47,361 nt of DNA from Lachnospiraceae bacterium (GCA_024682115.1 JAIKZO010000077.1:1-47361), one strand, 5' to 3'; shown: positions 1 to 9,291, numbered from the stretch's first letter. The notes: generated from the letters alone by a model not told the origin. Translations and numbers: made by a program.

Positions 1-573
1 GATATCAGGGAACACGGCTCGGGTAACGCCGGTACCACCAATACGATGAGGGTATTGGGGACCAAAGCCGGATTACTCGTATTCCTGGGGGACTGTATCA
101 AATGCGTTGTGGCGGTCCTGGTCTGCCTTGCCATATGCAAGGCCGTTTTGGGCGCCGACTACGATAACTACAAATACCTCATAAAGCTTTATGCGGGAAT
201 GGGAACTATCCTCGGACATAACTTTCCTTTTTATATGAATTTCAAGGGAGGAAAAGGTATTGCCTGCACGGCCGGGCTCATGTTTTCGTTCGATCCCTGG
301 TTCACGCTTGTGGGACTGATCGAATTCTTCAGTATATTTTTCATCACACACTATGTATCGCTGGGTTCACTGATGGCTTATCCTTATATAATCATCATGG
401 AACTGATACTTGGAAAAGAATATTTTAAATGCGATCAGAATGTTTTCATCGAGATGGTCGCAGTTACCGTCGTGCTCTGTCTTCTTACCACGTTCATGCA
501 CAGAGCCAATATAAAAAGACTTCTTACTCATTCGGAGAAGAAGACTTATCTGACAAAAAAAAGTGATCTATGA
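1..573 (+). CDS. plsY: PlsY glycerol-3-phosphate acyltransferase (5' end outside window)
   Basis: Membrane enzyme that moves an acyl group from acyl-phosphate to glycerol-3-phosphate, the first acylation in phospholipid synthesis. The frame is open from base 1, and its first codons encode the conserved SGNAGTTN loop (bases 19-42), which lies well inside normal PlsY proteins, so the ATG at base 46 is not the real start and the N-terminus is missing. Further family motifs are the HNFPFYMNFKGGKG stretch (the GxxF..GGKG loop) and several hydrophobic helices. About 190 codons are present, against a usual 195-220 residues. gpsA, which supplies the glycerol-3-phosphate substrate, starts 18 bases downstream, a classic plsY-gpsA pairing. 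The hydrophilic lysine-rich tail is ordinary. Confidence 0.95.
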   Translation, partial: DIREHGSGNAGTTNTMRVLGTKAGLLVFLGDCIKCVVAVLVCLAICKAVLGADYDNYKYLIKLYAGMGTILGHNFPFYMNFKGGKGIACTAGLMFSFDPWFTLVGLIEFFSIFFITHYVSLGSLMAYPYIIIMELILGKEYFKCDQNVFIEMVAVTVVLCLLTTFMHRANIKRLLTHSEKKTYLTKKSDL

Positions 574-591
574 TAAACGGAGGAAATATCC

Positions 592-1629
592 ATGGCTAAA
601 GTATCTGTTATAGGAGCGGGAAGCTGGGGCTGTGCGCTCGCACATCTTTTGGAGAATAACGCACAGGAAGTTACCGTATGGTCCTGTATAGAAGATGAGA
701 TAAAGATGCTCAAAGAGTTTCATGAGCAGAAGGATAAACTTCCTGGGGTAAAGTTATCCGATAAGACAGCTTTTACCGGCGATCTTGAAAGCGCGATAAA
801 AGACAAAGACGTTCTTATCCTTGCGGTTCCGTCACCGTTTACCAGATCCACTTCTAAAAGCATGGCTTCTTTCGTAAAGGAAGGACAGATAATAGTAAAT
901 GTTGCAAAAGGTATAGAGGAAGCAACGCTGATGACGCTTTCACAGGTCATCGAAGAAGAGATACCTCAGGCGGAGGTATGTGTGCTTTCCGGACCTTCAC
1001 ATGCCGAGGAAGTCGGCAAACTGCTTCCGACGACCATCGTTGTCGGGACGAAGAAAAAAGAAACCGCAGTTTATCTGCAGAACATCTTTATGTCGGACGT
1101 GTTCAGAGTTTATATCAGCTCCGACATGATCGGTATAGAACTCGGAGCGGCATTGAAGAATGTAGTCGCTCTTGCGGCCGGTATCGCAGACGGTCTCGGA
1201 TACGGAGACAACACCAAAGCGGCTCTTATCACTCGCGGAATGGCAGAGATAACGAGACTCGGTATCGTAATGGGCGGAAGGATCGAAACCTTCTACGGAC
1301 TGAGCGGTATAGGAGATCTTATCGTCACCTGTGCTTCAATGCATTCACGGAACAGAAGGGCAGGCATCCTTATCGGCAAAGGCGCTTCGTATGAAGAAGC
1401 GATGAAGGAAGTGAACCAGGTCGTTGAGGGTGTTTATGCAGCAAAAGCAGGCCTTAAGCTTGCTCAAAAACATAATGTAACGATGCCTATTATCGAACAG
1501 GTAAACAGGGTCCTTTTTGAAGGAGTTTCACCCAGGGAAGCTGTCGGAGAACTGATGGTAAGAGAGAAAAAGGTAGAGAATCTCGATATCAGGACACTTT
1601 ATCAGAATTCTGCCAATGTCGCCTGGTAG
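592..1629 (+). CDS. gpsA: NAD(P)+-dependent glycerol-3-phosphate dehydrogenase
   Basis: Cytoplasmic enzyme reducing dihydroxyacetone phosphate to sn-glycerol-3-phosphate for lipid synthesis. At 345 residues it has family length. The N-terminal Rossmann fold begins with the dinucleotide loop GAGSWG (residues 8-13). SGPSHAEEV and the GAALKNVVALAAGIADG stretch carrying the catalytic lysine are in order, followed by the C-terminal helical domain with GLSGIGDLIVTC. The ATG at 592 has the ribosome site GGAGG ten bases upstream. It sits directly after plsY, so the two are probably cotranscribed and channel G3P into phosphatidic acid. Nothing in the active site looks unusual. Confidence 0.97.
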   Translation: MAKVSVIGAGSWGCALAHLLENNAQEVTVWSCIEDEIKMLKEFHEQKDKLPGVKLSDKTAFTGDLESAIKDKDVLILAVPSPFTRSTSKSMASFVKEGQIIVNVAKGIEEATLMTLSQVIEEEIPQAEVCVLSGPSHAEEVGKLLPTTIVVGTKKKETAVYLQNIFMSDVFRVYISSDMIGIELGAALKNVVALAAGIADGLGYGDNTKAALITRGMAEITRLGIVMGGRIETFYGLSGIGDLIVTCASMHSRNRRAGILIGKGASYEEAMKEVNQVVEGVYAAKAGLKLAQKHNVTMPIIEQVNRVLFEGVSPREAVGELMVREKKVENLDIRTLYQNSANVAW

Positions 1630-1662
1630 GTACCTGACTTTTAGAGCATTTGAGGAGGAAAT

Positions 1663-2475
1663 ATGTCAGAGAGTTTTAATTCAACAAAAGAATATGTGGC
1701 TTCCCCCGAACTCATGAGCGCCGTTAACGTTGCGGTAGCATTGAAAAAGCCGCTTCTTATAAAGGGAGAACCCGGTACGGGCAAGACCATGCTGGCGGAA
1801 GCGGTATCAAAGAGTCTGGGAAAAGACCTTATCATATGGAACATCAAATCAACGACCAAGGCTCAGGACGGTCTTTATATGTATGACACGATCCAGAGAT
1901 TATATGACGGACAGTTCGGAGAAGAAGGTGTTGACGATATCGGCCATTATATAAAGCTCGGAAAACTCGGAGAAGCTTTTACCCATGAAGAACAGGTCGT
2001 TCTTCTTATTGACGAGATTGATAAAGCCGATCTTGAATTTCCCAATGATCTGCTCTGGGAGCTCGATCAGATGGAATTCTATATCCATGAGACCAAGGAA
2101 ACGATAACGGCCAAACACAGACCTATCGTTATAATCACATCAAATGCCGAAAAAGAACTGCCGGATGCATTTTTGAGAAGGTGTATTTTCCACTATATCG
2201 ATTTTCCGGGTGAGGAACTCATGAAGGAGATCGTCAAAGTTCATTATCCCGATGTCGAAGAAAATCTCTTAAAGAATGCGATGGATGTTTTCTACGATAT
2301 AAGGAGTATGAAGGATATAAGGAAAAAGCCCTCGACTTCCGAACTCATTGACTGGATAAATGCGCTTCAGATCGGCGGTATCAGTGCCGACAGAATAAGG
2401 AGCGAACTGCCTTTTGTAGGTGTCATAGTAAAAAAAGACGAAGATCTTGAAACTGTAAGGAATAATGTTCATTAA
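1663..2475 (+). CDS. MoxR-family AAA+ ATPase
   Basis: A 270-residue AAA+ ATPase of the MoxR group. Seen: Walker A GEPGTGKT (residues 35-42), Walker B LLIDEIDKAD with D117-E118, sensor-1 region IITSNAEKELPDAFLRRC with a probable arginine finger. The start is supported by GAGGAGG about 5 bases before the ATG. MoxR ATPases typically act as chaperone-like remodelers with a VWA-domain partner, and here the next gene, overlapping by 11 bases, encodes such a VWA protein. The pair is therefore likely one functional unit (family knowledge plus inference). The target is not visible from context: the flanking genes are gpsA and tyrS. No transmembrane segment or signal peptide is seen. Confidence 0.9.
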   Translation: MSESFNSTKEYVASPELMSAVNVAVALKKPLLIKGEPGTGKTMLAEAVSKSLGKDLIIWNIKSTTKAQDGLYMYDTIQRLYDGQFGEEGVDDIGHYIKLGKLGEAFTHEEQVVLLIDEIDKADLEFPNDLLWELDQMEFYIHETKETITAKHRPIVIITSNAEKELPDAFLRRCIFHYIDFPGEELMKEIVKVHYPDVEENLLKNAMDVFYDIRSMKDIRKKPSTSELIDWINALQIGGISADRIRSELPFVGVIVKKDEDLETVRNNVH

Positions 2476-3673
2476 GTTTTTTTACACATGTAAAGCCAAG
2501 GGGCTTAATATAACTCTTAAAGAATGGCTCTCGTTGATCGATGCGCTCGACAAGGGTCTGTGTCTTTCGAGCCTTACCGAGTTTTACTATGTATCAAGGA
2601 TGATCCTCGTCAAATCCGAGACGGATTATGATAAATTTGACAGGGCTTTTGAGGAAACGTTCAAAGGCATAAGATCCGAAAACGAGATCACCAAAGCAAT
2701 GCTTAGGTGGCTTGATAAATCCGAACTTGTAGACATGGTTTCCGAACAGGACCGATACCGCATGAACGAACAGGACGGTCTTTTCCATGATCTGGATAAA
2801 GACGACGTGGAATCCAAGTTCAAACAAAGACTGAGAGATCAGGATTCGGAACATAACGGAGGTTCTTTCTGGATCGGTTCAATGGGTAAGACCTATTTCG
2901 GAAACATGGGTGGAAACGCCGGCGGTATAAGAGTCGGCGGGTCGACAGGTTATCAGACGGCATTCCAGGTTATCGGTGCCAAAAAGTATGCAGACTTCAG
3001 GGATGACCGTATCATAGATAACAGACAGTTCCAGATGGCGCTGCGGAAGCTTCGGCAGTTCAGTTCAAAACTTGATATACCCAAGACGGAACTGGATATC
3101 AACGGGACGATCGACAAGACATGCAATAACGGCGGATGCCTGCAGATAGTAATGGAAAAACCGCGAAAGAATGCCGTGAAACTCCTGCTCCTCATGGATT
3201 CGGGCGGGACGATGATCCCGTACAGCACGCTTCTTAATGAGCTTTTCCAGTCTGTTCACAGATCGAACCATTATAAAGACGTAAAAACATATTATTTTCA
3301 TAACTGTATCTATTCTCATCTTTATAAAACACCTGAATGTGAAAACGGTGAATGGATAGAAACGGAATGGATGTTCCGAAATCTTGATTCCGATTACAAG
3401 GTGATAATAGTGGGAGATGCCGCAATGGCTCCCGAGGAGCTTTATTCCGATACCGGAAATTACCGTGGCCCCAATAACGGCCTTTCGGGATATGAATGGC
3501 TTCTCCTTATGAAAAAGCATTATAAAAAGATAGTATGGATGAATCCCAAGATGGCGCCGGGTCATGCTCCTTGGCGTGAGGCCGAGACTGCCGTTAAGGA
3601 ATTATTCCCTATGTATAAACTGACCGTAAAGGGCTTAAATCAGGCAATGAGCACCCTGATGGTCAATAAATAA
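2465..3673 (+). CDS. VWA/CoxE-like protein, partner of the MoxR ATPase
   Basis: A 402-residue soluble protein with a charged N-terminal region and a C-terminal von Willebrand A-like domain (from about residue 240), resembling CoxE-type partners of MoxR ATPases. The metal-site loop reads [11 protein letters not shown] where the classical motif is DxSGSM: the aspartate is kept, the first serine is glycine and the second is threonine. A glycine-rich stretch near residues 135-160 resembles a linker. The start ATG overlaps the end of the MoxR gene, with AAGG just upstream, suggesting translational coupling. Assembly or metal-insertion roles are known for relatives; the client here is unknown. Confidence 0.8.
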   Translation: MFIKFFYTCKAKGLNITLKEWLSLIDALDKGLCLSSLTEFYYVSRMILVKSETDYDKFDRAFEETFKGIRSENEITKAMLRWLDKSELVDMVSEQDRYRMNEQDGLFHDLDKDDVESKFKQRLRDQDSEHNGGSFWIGSMGKTYFGNMGGNAGGIRVGGSTGYQTAFQVIGAKKYADFRDDRIIDNRQFQMALRKLRQFSSKLDIPKTELDINGTIDKTCNNGGCLQIVMEKPRKNAVKLLLLMDSGGTMIPYSTLLNELFQSVHRSNHYKDVKTYYFHNCIYSHLYKTPECENGEWIETEWMFRNLDSDYKVIIVGDAAMAPEELYSDTGNYRGPNNGLSGYEWLLLMKKHYKKIVWMNPKMAPGHAPWREAETAVKELFPMYKLTVKGLNQAMSTLMVNK

Positions 3674-3695
3674 TCAACCGGAGGTTAGAAACAAC

Positions 3696-4922
3696 ATGAC
3701 AATTTTTGACGAATTAAAGGAACGCGGCCTTTTGGCCCAGCTGACCGATGAGGAAGAGATAAAGGAACTTATCAATAACGGTAAGGCAACATTTTACATT
3801 GGCTTTGATCCTACGGCCGATTCGCTTCATGTCGGTCATTTCATGGCTCTTTGTCTTATGAAGAGACTTCAGGAAGCCGGAAACAAACCCATCGCCCTTG
3901 TCGGCGGCGGCACCGGAATGATCGGAGATCCTTCGGGAAGATCGGATCTTCGTCAGGTAATGACAAAAGAGACCATTGAGCACAACTGCGAATGTTTTAA
4001 AAAACAGATGGAAAAGTTCATCGATTTCAGTGACGGCAAGGCGATGATGGTCAATAACGCCGACTGGCTCCTGGATCTTAATTATGTTGAGTTCATCAGA
4101 GATATAGGTCCTCATTTTTCCGTAAACAACATGCTTCGCGCCGAGTGTTACAAGCAGCGTATGGAAAAGGGACTAACATTCCTTGAGTTCAACTACATGC
4201 TCATGCAGAGCTACGATTTCTACGAGCTCTTCCAAAGATACGGATGTAATATGCAGTTCGGCGGAGACGACCAGTGGTCAAACATGCTCGGAGGAACCGA
4301 ACTCATAAGAAGAAAGCTCGGTAAAGACGCTTATGCGATGACGATCACCCTTCTTTTGAATTCCGAAGGAAAGAAGATGGGTAAGACCCAGAAAGGGGCC
4401 GTTTGGCTCGATCCCGAGAAGACATCTCCTTTTGAGTTCTACCAGTACTGGAGAAACGTCGATGATGCCGATGTCATAAGATGCATCAAGATGCTGACAT
4501 TCCTTCCGCTCGAAGAGATAAGAAAGATGGAAAGCTGGGAAGGAGCAGAGCTCAATAAAGCAAAAGAGATCCTTGCTTACGAGCTTACTTCTCTTGTTCA
4601 CGGAAAGGAAGAAGCTTCCAAAGCACAGGAATCCGCCAAAGCTCTGTTCAGTCAGGGATTTGCTGCGAACATGCCTGAAAGCGCCCTTAAGGATACGGAT
4701 TTTAACGAAGAAGGCAATATCGACATCTGCGGACTCATGGTTGCCACAGGCCTTGTGAGCAGCCGCTCCGAAGGCAGAAGAGCCGTAGAACAGGGCGGTG
4801 TTACCGTTAACGACGAGAAGATAACCGATTTCAAGGCCCAGTTTAAGAAAGCGGATTTTGAAGGTGACGGGATCGTCCTTAAAAAGGGCAAAAAGAATTT
4901 CAGGAAAGTATTTCTCGGATAG
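3696..4922 (+). CDS. tyrS: Tyrosyl-tRNA synthetase
   Basis: Class I aminoacyl-tRNA synthetase charging tRNA-Tyr. The 408-residue length, the HIGH-like HVGH (residues 45-48), the tyrosine-pocket region with [13 protein letters not shown] and [11 protein letters not shown], and the KMSKS-equivalent KMGKT all match bacterial TyrRS of the larger TyrS subgroup. A C-terminal S4 RNA-binding domain (about residues 340-405) reads [17 protein letters not shown]. The ATG is preceded by CGGAGG at good distance. No T-box-like leader can be seen: only 22 bases separate it from the VWA gene, so it appears to be transcribed from upstream. Confidence 0.97.
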   Translation: MTIFDELKERGLLAQLTDEEEIKELINNGKATFYIGFDPTADSLHVGHFMALCLMKRLQEAGNKPIALVGGGTGMIGDPSGRSDLRQVMTKETIEHNCECFKKQMEKFIDFSDGKAMMVNNADWLLDLNYVEFIRDIGPHFSVNNMLRAECYKQRMEKGLTFLEFNYMLMQSYDFYELFQRYGCNMQFGGDDQWSNMLGGTELIRRKLGKDAYAMTITLLLNSEGKKMGKTQKGAVWLDPEKTSPFEFYQYWRNVDDADVIRCIKMLTFLPLEEIRKMESWEGAELNKAKEILAYELTSLVHGKEEASKAQESAKALFSQGFAANMPESALKDTDFNEEGNIDICGLMVATGLVSSRSEGRRAVEQGGVTVNDEKITDFKAQFKKADFEGDGIVLKKGKKNFRKVFLG

Positions 4923-4951
4923 ATCTTCGGATCGGAAAGGCAGGTAAATAT

Positions 4952-5773
4952 ATGAATGAAGTATTTGCAAAACTTACGGATTGCTATGAATCGATAAAGT
5001 CGAAGATCCCTTTCGAGCCTAAAGTAGGACTTGTTCTCGGATCCGGTCTCGGCAACTATGCCGACTCGATGAAAGTCGTATCCGAGATAGAATACTCGGA
5101 TATAAAGGGTTTCCCCGTATCGACGGTTCCGGGTCATGCCGGAAAGTTCATCTTCGGGCATGTTGATTCCGTTCCTGTTGTATGCATGAAGGGAAGGATA
5201 CATTACTATGAAGGATACCCGATAAGCGATGTCGTACTCCCGACAAGACTTATGAAGATGATGGGAATAAGCATCCTTTTCCTGACAAATGCTTCAGGCG
5301 GTATCAATCCTTCGTTCAAGGCGGGAGATTTTATGATGATCACGGATCATATATCTTCTTTTGCACCGAATCCGCTCGTCGGACAGAATATAGACGAACT
5401 CGGGACAAGGTTCCCTGATATGTCCAGTGTATATGATAAGGAATTACAGGATGTCATCAGACAGGCTGCAAAGGATAACAATATAGCATTAAAAGAGGGT
5501 GTTTACCTCCAGACTACCGGGCCTTCTTTTGAATCCCCCGCGGAGATAAGGATGTTCAAGGGAATGGGAGCCGATTGCGTCGGGATGTCAACCGTTGTCG
5601 AGGCGATCGCCGCCAATCATATGGGACTTCGGATATGCGGGATATCCTGTGTCTGCAATCTGGCGGCCGGAATATCGCCCACACCGCTCACTCACGAAGA
5701 AGTACAGCAGGCCGGACGCGATGCTGCGCCTTTATTCGAAAAACTTGTTACGGAAGCCATTATCAGGTTTTGA
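4952..5773 (+). CDS. punA: Purine-nucleoside phosphorylase (trimeric type)
   Basis: Cleaves purine nucleosides with phosphate to the base and (deoxy)ribose-1-phosphate. Length is 273 residues. Seen: the phosphate loop LGSGLGNYAD near residues 29-38, the GRIHYYEGY motif, NASGGINPSFKAGDFM, and the base-binding part QTTGPSFESPAEIRM followed by GMSTVVEAIAA and CNLAAGI with the purine-contacting asparagine. These place it in the trimeric PNP/MTAP superfamily, PNP branch. Start at an ATG following AAAGGCAGG. It leads a run of nucleoside salvage genes (cytidine deaminase 8 bases later, then an amidohydrolase), which fits. Substrate preference (guanosine/inosine) is from family knowledge. Confidence 0.93.
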   Translation: MNEVFAKLTDCYESIKSKIPFEPKVGLVLGSGLGNYADSMKVVSEIEYSDIKGFPVSTVPGHAGKFIFGHVDSVPVVCMKGRIHYYEGYPISDVVLPTRLMKMMGISILFLTNASGGINPSFKAGDFMMITDHISSFAPNPLVGQNIDELGTRFPDMSSVYDKELQDVIRQAAKDNNIALKEGVYLQTTGPSFESPAEIRMFKGMGADCVGMSTVVEAIAANHMGLRICGISCVCNLAAGISPTPLTHEEVQQAGRDAAPLFEKLVTEAIIRF

Positions 5774-5781
5774 GGTGACTG

Positions 5782-6276
5782 ATGAAAAGAGAGTTTATTC
5801 AGGACGACAATGAAGAAATGAACAACAGGCTGGTTCAGCTTCTTAAAGCCGTTCCGGTAAGGGATCTTATTGCAAGGGCAATAGAAGCAAGAGATTACTC
5901 TTATTGCCCATATTCGGGATATGCGGTAGGAGCAGCACTGCTTGCGAAGGACGGCAAGACGATCACCGGCTGCAATATCGAGAATGCCGCTTACGGACCG
6001 AGCAACTGCGCGGAAAGGACAGCTTTTTTCAAAGCGGTATCCGAAGGTGTCAGATCTTTTAAAGCGATAGCTATAGTAGGATCTCCCAAGGGAAAGAAGA
6101 TTGATCAGTTTGCTTTTCCGTGCGGAGTATGCCGGCAGGTCATGATGGAATTCTGTGATCCCGGATCGTTCATCGTAATTGTTGCAAAGTCAGAGACGGA
6201 TTATAAAGTTTTTGCACTCGAAGAATTACTGCCCGAAGGTTTCGGGCCTGCAAATCTTGACGCGGAGGCCAAGTAA
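5782..6276 (+). CDS. cdd: Cytidine deaminase
   Basis: Zinc hydrolase converting cytidine and deoxycytidine to uridine and deoxyuridine. The zinc and acid residues are present as C76-A77-E78 within NCAERTAFFKA and as P113-C114-G115-V116-C117 within FPCGVCRQ. The fold starts around residue 27, so the 164-residue protein has about 25 extra N-terminal residues compared with the usual 130-140. The ATG at 5782 has GAGGTGA seven bases ahead, which supports the long form, though an ATG at 5818 is a possible alternative. It sits between PNP and an amidohydrolase, and its stop overlaps the next start by one base. Confidence 0.94.
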   Translation: MKREFIQDDNEEMNNRLVQLLKAVPVRDLIARAIEARDYSYCPYSGYAVGAALLAKDGKTITGCNIENAAYGPSNCAERTAFFKAVSEGVRSFKAIAIVGSPKGKKIDQFAFPCGVCRQVMMEFCDPGSFIVIVAKSETDYKVFALEELLPEGFGPANLDAEAK

Positions 6277-7553
6277 TGAGACTTAGGTTTTATAATGCGA
6301 GGATATTGTCACTGAAGGACGGTTTTGATATAAGCGAAGGCGAGATCGTCGTAGAAGATGACAGGATAGTATATCTCGGACAGGAAAAGGATAGGGAAGG
6401 TGAAGCCTTTGACAGACAGATCGACTGTAAGAAGAATCTTCTGATGCCCGGATTTAAAAACGCGCATACTCATTCGGGGATGAGCGTTTTAAGATCACTG
6501 GCCGATGACCTTCCGCTTTCCGAGTGGCTTAATACCAGAATATTCCCGATAGAGGCGAAGATGACGGAAGAAGATATCTATACCATGTCAAAACTTTCGG
6601 TCCTTGAATATCTTACTTCAGGGATAACAGCCTGTTTTGATATGTACCTTACTCCCGGATCGATCGCAGCTTCCATGGATGATGCCGGTTTCAGGTGCGT
6701 ACAGGTTGGAGCGGTCAATAATTTCTCGCAGTCACCGGCTCTCGTTGAAAAAATGTATACGGAACTGAACAGACCCGGGTCTTTGCAGAGTTATATAATG
6801 GGTTGCCATGCGGAATATACCACAAGCCTTGAACTCCTTAAAGAACTTTCGGGGCTCGTGCACAAGTATAAGGCTCCGTTCTTTTTACATCTTGCGGAGA
6901 CCAAAGCGGAAGTTGAAGGATGCATCGAAAGATACGGAAAAGGTCCATTAAAAGTCGCTGACGAGATCGGACTTTTTGATTTCGGAGGAGGCATCTATCA
7001 CGGGATATACCTTGATGAAGATGATTTCGGGATAATGAAGAAACGGGGATTGTATGTTGTGACCAATCCCGCATCAAACTTAAAGCTTTCTTCGGGGATC
7101 TGCCCGGTAGATGAATATATGAAAAGGGATATCCCCGTTGCGATAGGAACCGACGGACCCGCATCGAACAACTGCCTTGATATGTTCAGAGAGATGTTCC
7201 TTGTTGCCGGACTTACGAAATTCAGGACTATGGATGCTGCGGCAGCCGACGCAAATGAGATACTGAAGATGGCTACCGTTAACGGGGCACGTTGCATGGG
7301 GCTTGATGAATGCGATGTACTCGATACAGGCAAAAAAGCCGACATGATCATGCTGGATCTTAATATGCCGAACATGCAGCCGCTTAACAACATATCCAAG
7401 AATATCGTTTATTCGGGCTCGAAGATCAATGTAAAGATGACCATGATAAACGGAAAGATCCTGTATGAAAACGGAGAGTTTTTCATAGATGAAACTCCCG
7501 AGGAGATATACGACAAGGTTGAATCTATAAAGAAGAGAATCGTTAATGGATAA
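6276..7553 (+). CDS. Amidohydrolase of the SAH/MTA deaminase (TRZ/ATZ) type
   Basis: Metal-dependent deaminase of the amidohydrolase superfamily, 425 residues. Metal ligands are visible as H64-x-H66 (AHTHSGM), a histidine in HLAETKAE, one in IYHGIYL and the aspartate in GTDGPASNN. A beta-sandwich N- and C-terminal frame with MPGFKNAH and KKADMIMLDL is typical of the TRZ/ATZ and MtaD group, which deaminates S-adenosylhomocysteine, methylthioadenosine, 5'-deoxyadenosine or related aminopurines. The neighbours PNP and cytidine deaminase favour a purine nucleoside substrate, but the exact one cannot be read from sequence. The start ATG overlaps the cdd stop (TAATG) and is preceded by GGAGG. Confidence 0.85.
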   Translation: MRLRFYNARILSLKDGFDISEGEIVVEDDRIVYLGQEKDREGEAFDRQIDCKKNLLMPGFKNAHTHSGMSVLRSLADDLPLSEWLNTRIFPIEAKMTEEDIYTMSKLSVLEYLTSGITACFDMYLTPGSIAASMDDAGFRCVQVGAVNNFSQSPALVEKMYTELNRPGSLQSYIMGCHAEYTTSLELLKELSGLVHKYKAPFFLHLAETKAEVEGCIERYGKGPLKVADEIGLFDFGGGIYHGIYLDEDDFGIMKKRGLYVVTNPASNLKLSSGICPVDEYMKRDIPVAIGTDGPASNNCLDMFREMFLVAGLTKFRTMDAAAADANEILKMATVNGARCMGLDECDVLDTGKKADMIMLDLNMPNMQPLNNISKNIVYSGSKINVKMTMINGKILYENGEFFIDETPEEIYDKVESIKKRIVNG

Positions 7554-9063
7554 TAATTCGGGAAGGATAATCGAATATTTCAATTCACATAAGGACGGGT
7601 TTTATATCGATGATATAACCTGCAATGATGTGGATCTTGATGCGGTCTTCGATGAGGTGAACAGGACATATTCTTCACTTGGAGACGAGATCCTTTATCA
7701 TATGTTAAGGACTCCTTCCTTTGACAGGGAAAAGCTTAACGAACTTGAAGGATTTATCGAGCATTATTCCGAAGATTCTCCTTCAAGGAATAAGACGGTA
7801 TCGATCCTTAAGGGCATCTCGAAGTTAAAGAAGATATCCGTTTTTGATTATCTTGATAAGATCGGTGAAGTAAAAAGCATCGGGAATATTGTTCTTTACA
7901 TTCCTTTTGCGCTCATACTCATCGGAATAATCCTTTGTTTTTTCAATTCGCTTGCGGGTATCATTTTCCTGGTCCTTGCATTCGGAATCAATACGGTAAG
8001 GTATTTCAGGCTTCTTAAAGATGTTAAACCTTATCTGATATGTTTCGCCTATATTTTCAAAGCAATCTCGGTATCACCGGGGATCGAAGGGATCACTCCG
8101 GACGAGACGAAAGGACTTCTTTCTCTTACCAGAGGGAATTTCATACTCGGAAATCTTTCGGGAGTCAGCGCGAACGGCGGTGCCGGAAATCCGTTCGATC
8201 TTTTGCTCGATCTTTTGAGGATGTCGCTTCACCTTGATATCATCAGATTCTATCACCTTACGGACAGGGCGAAGAACGAAAAGGAGAGGATTGCATCACT
8301 CCTTGAACATATAGGCCGTATAGATTCATATATATCGATCGGTGAATTCAGAAAAGATGTCGCATATTATTCGCTTCCTGTGTTTACCGATGAAAAACAC
8401 ATAAAATGCGACGACCTTTATCATCCTTTACTGAAAGATCCCGTTCCCAATTCCATAGATACTCATAGAGGCGTACTCATAACGGGTTCGAACGCATCCG
8501 GAAAATCAACGTTTTTAAGAAGCCTTGCGATAAATATCCTTTTTGCGCAGACTATCAATACGGTCCTTGCCAGGAGCTATGAAGCTCCGTTATGCTCGCT
8601 CATAACCAGCATGTCCTTGAGAGACGACCTGCTCAAGGGAGACAGTTTTTATATGGCCGAGATCAAATCGGTAAGGAGGATACTTGATCCTTCTTATCGA
8701 GGTGATTCAAGGTATGTCATTTCTTTTGTCGACGAACTTCTCAAAGGGACGAATACGCTTGAGAGGATCGCTACTTCTTCTAAGATACTCAGTGAACTCG
8801 GAGCGGAAGATATCATATGTTTTGCGGCTACGCACGATATAGAACTCACATCGATACTAAAAGACAGATACGATAATTACCATTTCAGCGAAGATATGAC
8901 GGAAAAGGATGATATTCATTTTTCCTATAAACTGATGGAAGGTCCTTCAACGACGACAAACGCGATCAAACTGCTCATAGCATTGGATTTTCCGGAAAGC
9001 ATCATAGACGAAGCCATTGAAATGGTACAAAGATATAAGACGACCGGAGCTTGGCAGCTTTGA
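7546..9063 (+). CDS. Membrane-associated MutS-family ATPase
   Basis: A 505-residue protein with a C-terminal MutS-type ABC ATPase: Walker A GSNASGKST (residues 314-322) and Walker B-like SFVDELLKGTN, where normal MutS has LDEIGRGT. The N-terminal mismatch-recognition and connector domains of MutS are absent. Residues about 112-155 are strongly hydrophobic (VLYIPFALILIGIILCF, then GIIFLVLAFGI), indicating one or two transmembrane helices. Such short MutS relatives occur widely in Firmicutes and their role is not known to me; DNA mismatch repair is unlikely without domain I, and a true mutS lies at 24711. It overlaps the previous gene by 8 bases, so it is in the salvage operon. Confidence 0.78.
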   Translation: MDNNSGRIIEYFNSHKDGFYIDDITCNDVDLDAVFDEVNRTYSSLGDEILYHMLRTPSFDREKLNELEGFIEHYSEDSPSRNKTVSILKGISKLKKISVFDYLDKIGEVKSIGNIVLYIPFALILIGIILCFFNSLAGIIFLVLAFGINTVRYFRLLKDVKPYLICFAYIFKAISVSPGIEGITPDETKGLLSLTRGNFILGNLSGVSANGGAGNPFDLLLDLLRMSLHLDIIRFYHLTDRAKNEKERIASLLEHIGRIDSYISIGEFRKDVAYYSLPVFTDEKHIKCDDLYHPLLKDPVPNSIDTHRGVLITGSNASGKSTFLRSLAINILFAQTINTVLARSYEAPLCSLITSMSLRDDLLKGDSFYMAEIKSVRRILDPSYRGDSRYVISFVDELLKGTNTLERIATSSKILSELGAEDIICFAATHDIELTSILKDRYDNYHFSEDMTEKDDIHFSYKLMEGPSTTTNAIKLLIALDFPESIIDEAIEMVQRYKTTGAWQL

Positions 9064-9088
9064 CAAACACACTCCGATTTTGTAAAAT
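9060..9088 (+). promoter_or_regulatory. Sigma-A promoter for the small membrane peptide and WYL regulator
   Basis: TTGACA at 9060-9065 and TAAAAT at 9083-9088, 17 bases apart. The -35 box overlaps the TGA stop of the MutS-like gene. It lies about 32 bases before the ATG at 9121, the right place to start a new transcript. Confidence 0.62.
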
Positions 9089-9120
9089 TTTCTCAGGAGA
9101 TTTTTATTTCAGGGGGCAAT

Positions 9121-9291
9121 ATGGAATCTAATTTGATCAACTTTATCAGAATGTTCCTTTCTTATCTTCTTGTAGTTGCAGTAGCGGCAGCTGTGATCGC
9201 GATCGCCGTATATATCGGGATCAGGCTTCGCAAGAGTAAGAACATGAAGGAAATGACCGAAAATGCCGAAGGAAGCAAAGCAGAAAGCTAA
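9121..9291 (+). CDS. Small single-pass membrane peptide (56 residues)
   Basis: ATG at 9121 preceded by CAGGGGG at the right distance, so translation is well supported despite the small size. The product starts MESNLINFIRMF, has one hydrophobic helix (about residues 12-34, LSYLLVVAVAAAVIAIAVYI) and ends in a lysine/glutamate-rich cytoplasmic tail. Its 3' end overlaps the WYL regulator by 29 bases in another frame, and both lie behind the promoter at 9060. I do not recognise a family. The arrangement suggests co-expression with the regulator; a membrane anchor or sensing partner role would be only a guess. Confidence 0.68.
   Translation: MESNLINFIRMFLSYLLVVAVAAAVIAIAVYIGIRLRKSKNMKEMTENAEGSKAES

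Noticed and set aside
978-1394. Plus-strand frame inside gpsA (138 codons, arginine-rich)
   Set aside because: Out-of-frame translation of gpsA with a low-complexity Arg/Ser composition and no ribosome site.
3065-3565. Minus-strand frame opposite the VWA gene (166 codons)
   Set aside because: Same reasoning: no start signals, no family features, fully within a coding gene on the other strand.
4380-4395. KMGKT in TyrRS as a damaged KMSKS loop
   Set aside because: TyrRS enzymes commonly carry K-F/M-G-K-T at this place; it is a normal variant.
4278-4970. Long minus-strand frame opposite tyrS (230 codons)
   Set aside because: It lies opposite a complete, strongly conserved tyrS, has no ribosome site and no recognisable domain; it is a shadow of the codon pattern.
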